From positions 1 to 27,890 of the forward strand of contig JBBRGJ010000032.1 in the NCBI GenBank assembly GCA_038240835.1: DNA of 27,890 bases, written 5' to 3'. Source of the DNA: JBAXTE01 sp038240835 (GTDB lineage Bacteria; Bacteroidota; Bacteroidia; Bacteroidales; WCHB1-69). The translations under genes and the position numbers were made by a program. Shown piece by piece: positions 24,639 to 27,890 of this stretch. Positions within the stretch are counted from its first letter, which is position 1. Every line of letters begins with the position of its first letter. A model generated the notes under the pieces. The model did no database searches. It was given only the letters and a program-made list of their open reading frames with translations, and was not told the DNA's origin.

Positions 24639-25325
24639 ATGAAAAAAAAGTTACACTTACTAGTTCTTCCAATTCTAGTATTGTTAGTTTTCTCTTCGTG
24701 TAAAAAAGAAGATGAATTCCAAACCAAACAAAACATGGAAGGCTGTTGGACAGCTACTAGTGTTACAAATGCACAAGGAGAAAATATTACTAATCGTGTT
24801 TCTCTTCCTATCGTAGCCATGCACTTAAGCAGCGATGGAACTATTATTTCAACGGCTGGTCCATTGATTATGTACATTGTTTATGGTGACAGTAAATATG
24901 TTCAAATTGCATCCCAGTTAGATCAGGTTTTTAACTATTCAACCCTTAGTTTTAATGGAGGTGAGTTTTTTGTAGGAGCCGACGAACAAAAAAGCTTTAC
25001 CCTAGAGATGAAATTAGAAGGCATCGCTGGTACCAAAACCTTGAAAACATTGTTGCAATTAATTGGCATTGAATCGAGCTATTTGGAATTTGTTGTCTAT
25101 CATAAGTTTATGAATGTTGGAATCGATTTTGCGGATAATAATAGAACCATGATTTGGACTATTGATGCGAACACAAGTGCAGCGTATAACAAAAAAGATG
25201 TAAATGGAAATTACTTACTTTGGAATGGATTCCCTGTGAACAGCTTCCAACATTGCACTATCCGTTTCACCAAACAAACAAAAGACATTAGAGATGTTGT
25301 TACCCAAGCAAATGCTGGTAAATAA
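24639..25325 (+). CDS. Lipoprotein with predicted surface-export signal, lipocalin-like
   Basis: 228 residues. The signal peptide ends in a lipobox FSSC with Cys21, directly followed by KKEDE. A Lys followed by acidic residues right after the lipidated Cys is the pattern of the lipoprotein export signal in Capnocytophaga and relatives, so the protein is probably moved to the outer face of the outer membrane. The mature part begins MEGCWTATSVTNAQGENIT, like the first strand of lipocalin-like proteins ('GxW'), and is beta-rich; no catalytic motif is visible. The family is not one I can name. Own candidate promoter and a strong terminator suggest a single-gene unit. Confidence 0.75.
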   Translation: MKKKLHLLVLPILVLLVFSSCKKEDEFQTKQNMEGCWTATSVTNAQGENITNRVSLPIVAMHLSSDGTIISTAGPLIMYIVYGDSKYVQIASQLDQVFNYSTLSFNGGEFFVGADEQKSFTLEMKLEGIAGTKTLKTLLQLIGIESSYLEFVVYHKFMNVGIDFADNNRTMIWTIDANTSAAYNKKDVNGNYLLWNGFPVNSFQHCTIRFTKQTKDIRDVVTQANAGK

Positions 25326-25350
25326 CTACTTTATCACTGATTAAAAAATG

Positions 25351-25381
25351 AAAAAGGCGAGAAAATTCTCGCCTTTTTTTC
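25351..25381. terminator. Bidirectional terminator between the lipoprotein and ssb array
   Basis: AAAAAGGCGAGA pairs with TCTCGCCTTTTT around a 4-base loop, with T-runs on both strands. It ends the plus-strand lipoprotein gene and, 21 bases after the last ssb stop, the minus-strand array. Confidence 0.92.
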
Positions 25382-25402
25382 TTGGTGGTTGGGTAGACCT
25401 GG

Positions 25403-25750
25403 TTATGGTTTGGGTTCTAATTCTTCTTCTAATACTACTTCGTAGTCACTTGCTTGTATCTTGACGGCGGTTCTTTTTTTGCCCTCTTTGTCGACAAACT
25501 GATCCACAACGATTTTCCCATTCAAGTGAATCCTGCTTCCTTTCTTTAACTCTTCTTCCGCTTTTTTGGCAAATTCATTCCAAATAACGATGTTGTGCCA
25601 GGTGGTTTCAGATTGCCACTCGCCTGTTCTGGTTTTGTAGTTCTCGTGAGTCGCTAATGAGCATTTAAACATCTTGGTGCCACTCTTTAATGCCATCACT
25701 TCCGGATTGCTTACATAACCTACTAATTCTACTTTGTTTAACGTTTTCAT
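25403..25750 (-). CDS. ssb: Short single-stranded DNA-binding protein, paralogue 1
   Basis: 115 residues from the ATG at 25750. The open frame continues upstream to 25885, but that part is the translated GATT tract (repeated INQS) and the end of paralogue 2 in another frame, so it is not native. One OB-fold (about 5-106) has NKVELVGYVSNPEV, FKCSLATHENY, WQSETTWHNIVIW (Trp45, 51, 57 for base stacking), GSRIHLNGKI and DKEGKKRTAVKIQA. The usual long disordered linker and acidic tip (DDDIPF-like) that recruit repair partners are absent; it ends LEEELEPKP. It binds single-stranded DNA. It is the last of three tandem copies, with the terminator behind it. Confidence 0.9.
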   Translation of the reverse strand: MKTLNKVELVGYVSNPEVMALKSGTKMFKCSLATHENYKTRTGEWQSETTWHNIVIWNEFAKKAEEELKKGSRIHLNGKIVVDQFVDKEGKKRTAVKIQASDYEVVLEEELEPKP

Positions 25751-25759
25751 GATTTTTGT

Positions 25760-25823
<64 letters not shown>

Positions 25824-26201
25824 TTAGAATATTTTTTCTTGTGGGATAATTTCCAAGGCTTGTTCGCAAACAAAATCATTGGCAACTACGTCTAGATGAT
25901 TTGCTCGTATCATCAAAGCGGATCGTTTCACACCCTCTTTGTCGGTGTATTGATTGATGATCATTTTCCCATCTACTTTCAGGCGATCTCCTTTTTTGAT
26001 GTTGCAACTGACTTCTTTGGGTTTGTTGTTCCAAAATTCAATGCGATGCCATGTGGTTTCAGTTTCCCAATTCCCAATTTTTGTTTTGAAACTTTCGTGG
26101 GTCGCTAAAGAACACTTTAAAAGTTCCACGCCATTTTTCATAATAATGACTTCTGGATTTCCAACGTATCCTAATAATTCTACTCTGTTTAATGTTTTCA
26201 T
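25824..26201 (-). CDS. ssb: Short single-stranded DNA-binding protein, paralogue 2
   Basis: 125 residues. The OB-fold aligns without gaps to the other two over the first 100 residues: NRVELLGYVGNPEV, LKCSLATHESFKT, ETTWHRIEFW, GDRLKVDGKM, NQYTDKEGVKRSALMIRA. By hand count about 62 of the first 100 positions match paralogue 3. The C-terminus (VANDFVCEQALEIIPQEKIF) is unlike the others and carries no canonical DDDIPF-type tip, although it ends in Phe after an acidic-poor stretch. The ATG follows an A-rich leader. Its stop abuts the GATT tract. Confidence 0.9.
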   Translation of the reverse strand: MKTLNRVELLGYVGNPEVIIMKNGVELLKCSLATHESFKTKIGNWETETTWHRIEFWNNKPKEVSCNIKKGDRLKVDGKMIINQYTDKEGVKRSALMIRANHLDVVANDFVCEQALEIIPQEKIF

Positions 26202-26365
26202 GATGTTTTTTTTTATTTTTTTTATTCTAGCTGCTGGCTTTTGGATTTTAGCTGTTGGCTATTAGCTGTTACTCGACACTTTTATTCTTTATTCTTACTT
26301 CTTGTTTCTTGATTCTGAATTCTTGCTTCTTACTTCTGTATTCTTACTTCTTACTTCCTCTTTTT

Positions 26366-26432
26366 GTCACACTGAACAAAGTGAAGTGTCTCTTCTTTTC
26401 ACCTTTGGTCACTGAGCCTGTCGAAGTGCACC
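26366..26432. repeat. Two short hairpin repeats of one family
   Basis: GTCACACTGAACAAAGTGAA-GTGTC (26366-26390) and GGTCACTGAGCCTGTCGAAG-TGCACC (26407-26432) share a GTCAC...CTGA...GAAGTG layout and both fold (ACACT/AGTGT; GGT-CACT/AGTG-ACC). The second is a word I know from intergenic DNA of many bacteria ('cactgagcctgtcgaagtg'); that is recollection. Confidence 0.65.
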
Positions 26433-26440
26433 TTTCACCT

Positions 26441-26529
26441 TTCACCACTAAGGCATTTATCTACCAGCTTGCTAGGTAGGCTAAGTTCACTAAGAAACAT
26501 TTATCTACCAGCCTGCTAGGTAGACTAAG
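26441..26529 (-). repeat. Inverted copies of the 201-484 repeat core
   Basis: On the minus strand 26529-26498 reads CTTAGTCTACCTAGCAGGCT and on to GATAAATG, and 26485-26441 reads CTTAGCCTACCTAGCAAGCT through TAAATGCCTTAGTGGTGAA. Both match the first ~45 bases of the unit at 201/323/444. Here the stem CTACC/GGTAG is fully paired; at 201-484 it is one pair shorter. Confidence 0.9.
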
Positions 26530-26568
26530 ACTTCTTACTTCTGTATTCTTACTTCTTGCTTCTTCCCC

Positions 26569-26937
26569 CTAAGCTACCGATTCTTCTAACTTTACTCTTT
26601 CTACATCTTCTTGTCCACTCAGGATCTCTATTTCTAAAGCTTGAACCATGACTACGACTCTTTTTACGCCCTCTTTGTCGGTGAATTGGTTTACGATTAG
26701 TTTGCCATCTACTTTAATGCACATGCCAGTTACTAATTCGAATAATCTCTCTTTGCGGCTGCTTTTCCAAAAAATAATTCGATGCCACGTGGTTTCCGTT
26801 TTCCATTCGCCACTGTTTGTTTTAAAACTTTCGTGGGTTGCCAACGAGCATTTAATGAGTTGTGTGCCATTTGTGATGCCCATTACTTCAGGATTGTTTA
26901 CATATCCTACGAGTTCTACTTTGTTTGTTGTTTTCAT
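26569..26937 (-). CDS. ssb: Short single-stranded DNA-binding protein, paralogue 3
   Basis: 122 residues: NKVELVGYVNNPEV, IKCSLATHESFKT, ETTWHRIIFW, CIKVDGKL, NQFTDKEGVKRVVVMVQA, then ILSGQEDVERVKLEESVA. Same OB-fold, again without a DDDIPF-type tip. It is the first gene of the minus-strand array. The best promoter candidate is TTACTTTG on the minus strand at 27080-27073 (seven of eight to TAnnTTTG), which would give a leader of about 130 bases; that is weak. The 367-base spacer before paralogue 2 makes one transcript for all three uncertain. Confidence 0.9.
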   Translation of the reverse strand: MKTTNKVELVGYVNNPEVMGITNGTQLIKCSLATHESFKTNSGEWKTETTWHRIIFWKSSRKERLFELVTGMCIKVDGKLIVNQFTDKEGVKRVVVMVQALEIEILSGQEDVERVKLEESVA

Positions 26938-27144
26938 AATTGTTTTTTTTAGTTGATTGATTGTTTTTTAGTTTGATAGTTTACCGCAGATACACTGATC
27001 ATTATTGTATGTGATTAAGAGCGTAAAGCGGATTTGTGATTGAATGATTTATGATTAACAAATTCGATGATGCAAAGTAACAACCTAATTTACAGTCGAT
27101 TCGGTTAATAACTGTTTACTTTCGACAATAATTAACAAAAAATA

Positions 27145-27177
27145 TTTGTAAGCGTTTGTAAACTTTTATTATCTTTG
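27145..27177 (+). promoter_or_regulatory. Promoter of the zinc-ribbon gene
   Basis: TTTG (27145-27148) and TATCTTTG (27170-27177, full match to TAnnTTTG) are 21 bases apart. Predicted leader about 16 bases to the ATG at 27197. Confidence 0.65.
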
Positions 27178-27196
27178 AATATCAATAAGATAGGGA

Positions 27197-27556
27197 ATGG
27201 AAGAAAAAAAAACATGCAGTGAGTGCGGTGAGCAAATTTTAGGCAGATCGGACAAAAAGTTTTGTTCTGACCAATGTAGAAACACATTTAACAACCGTTT
27301 AAATAGTGATACTACCGCCATCGTTCGGAATATTAGCAATATTTTGAGAAAAAATCGTAGAATTTTACAAACCTTAGCACCGGAAGGCAAACAGCGAGTG
27401 AGCAAAGATAAAATGCTGGAACAGGGGTATAATTTTAAATTTCACACCCATGAATTTACTACCCAAAAAGGCGACCACTACCAATACTGCTTTGAATATG
27501 GATATTTAGTCTCCGAAGAAAATTATTGTTTTGTGGTGATTGATGGGAAACTTTAG
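27197..27556 (+). CDS. Small zinc-ribbon protein of unknown function
   Basis: 119 residues. The N-terminus carries CSECG...GRSDKKFCSDQCRN with Cys7, Cys10, Cys23 and Cys27, a treble-clef/zinc-ribbon site of the DUF2116 type. The middle is basic and helical (NRLNSDTTAIVRNISNILRKNRRIL), and the end is beta-rich with YGYLVSEENYCFVVIDGKL. I have seen proteins of this layout in Bacteroidota but know of no assigned role. The zinc site plus basic helix suggest nucleic-acid binding; that is inference. It is divergent from the ssb array, 259 bases from paralogue 3. Confidence 0.82.
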   Translation: MEEKKTCSECGEQILGRSDKKFCSDQCRNTFNNRLNSDTTAIVRNISNILRKNRRILQTLAPEGKQRVSKDKMLEQGYNFKFHTHEFTTQKGDHYQYCFEYGYLVSEENYCFVVIDGKL

Positions 27557-27890
27557 TGGCTTTTTGCTTTAAGTTAAAAGAAAGATTCTACTACCATTTG
27601 AGTGGAAAAGATCACAGATATTAAATTGTTTTTTAAAATTGTCATGCTGAGATTTCATCCAAATTTTTTTTGGAAATAAAGGGTTGATGACAGTTGGAAA
27701 TTCACCGATCTTTTGTAGCATAGAATACTCAGGATGCGGATTTTTTTCGATACAGAGAACAAAACTACTTCGAAGATTTTTCTTTTTTAGTGTCACTTTT
27801 GTCTTGACACAAAAGTAACCAAAAAGTCAAGAAGGAGCGAATGCATGTTTTCTGGAAATTTCAAATGCAATAAGCAATTCTTTAGCAAGG
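27557..27890. other. Non-coding end region with hairpins
   Basis: No credible gene to the window edge. 27651-27678 has a hairpin CCAAA/TTTGG flanked by ATTTC/GAAAT, framed by TGTCAT (27639-27644) and ATGACA (27687-27692). 27795-27831 is a nested hairpin element described separately. The open frame 27569-27796 on the minus strand runs through these and shows no family. Confidence 0.6.
27795..27831. repeat. Nested, mutually exclusive hairpins
   Basis: ACTTTTGT (27795-27802) pairs with ACAAAAGT (27809-27816) around CTTGAC; the same CTTGAC (27803-27808) pairs with GTCAAG (27826-27831). Only one can form at a time. The word family 'acttttgtcttgacacaaaagtaac' is familiar to me as a frequent intergenic motif in Bacteroidota. 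Confidence 0.7.

Larger units (their letters stand above)
26202..26568. other. Low-complexity and repeat spacer inside the ssb array
   Basis: No gene. Going along the plus strand: T-rich leader of paralogue 2, a stretch of 'agctgctggcttttgg / agctgttggctatt' words (26229-26271), degenerate TTCTTACTTCTTG words (26280-26362), two small hairpin repeats (26366-26390 and 26407-26432), two copies of the tandem-repeat core seen at 201-484 in inverted orientation (26441-26529), and again TTCTTACTTC words (26530-26566) up to the stop of paralogue 3. Confidence 0.75.

Noticed and set aside
26255..26479. Open frame in the ssb spacer, rich in Leu, Phe and Ser
   Set aside because: It is the low-complexity TTCTTACTTC DNA read as codons.
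27569..27796. Minus-strand open frame at the window end
   Set aside because: Overlaps hairpin repeats and shows no recognisable domain.

Overview
The window reads as chromosomal DNA of a low-GC member of the Bacteroidota. Several independent signs agree: promoters of the TAnnTTTG (-7) type in front of many genes and almost no Shine-Dalgarno sequences, a fused SecDF, a type IX secretion (T9SS) C-terminal sorting domain, signal peptides followed by Gln, the gene run bamD-rpoZ-coaBC-DUF4835-recN, and the Bacteroidota-type long PurM. I cannot name the genus. I see no rRNA, tRNA, CRISPR array, transposase or phage gene.

Layout. 1-620 is a repeat-rich non-coding stretch (a palindromic hairpin element, then a 121-122 bp tandem repeat). 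621-2711 (minus) carries mtgA and a lipid-linked polysaccharide flippase. 2712-3268 is a structured intergenic region with a second copy of the hairpin element. 3269-8202 (plus) is one tight operon: bamD, rpoZ, coaBC, a DUF4835 secreted protein and recN. It meets, tail to tail with a 4-base overlap, the minus-strand pair kdsA and a T9SS-sorted protein (8199-10500). 10501-11095 contains a compound inverted repeat and a terminator. 11096-13516 (minus) is a large exported protein with CAP-like and OmpA-like parts. 14161-17109 (plus) holds an HD-domain hydrolase, then kdsD, an AhpD-like protein and lptB. 17413-20484 is secDF, 20710-23259 a PorE-like TPR/PD40/OmpA protein, 23318-24487 purM, and 24639-25325 a lipoprotein predicted to be surface exposed. 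25403-26937 (minus) is a tandem array of three short single-stranded-DNA-binding proteins, separated by a (GATT)15 tract and by low-complexity/repeat DNA. 27197-27556 is a small zinc-ribbon protein, and the end is repeat-like non-coding DNA.

Functionally the core theme is the cell envelope: peptidoglycan (MtgA, the OmpA-type proteins), LPS (KdsA and KdsD for Kdo, LptB for transport, the flippase for polysaccharide), outer-membrane assembly (BamD), and export (SecDF, PorE-like, T9SS substrate). RpoZ, CoaBC, RecN and PurM are housekeeping genes.

The least explained material is in the gaps and the 25.4-27.0 kb region: dispersed repeat families present at both ends of the window, hairpins with a compensatory base change between copies, mutually exclusive hairpins, and three tail-less SSB paralogues, one of them preceded by a long tetranucleotide tract. 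No clearly new defence or mobile system is visible; the SSB array with its repeats is the best candidate for something unusual.
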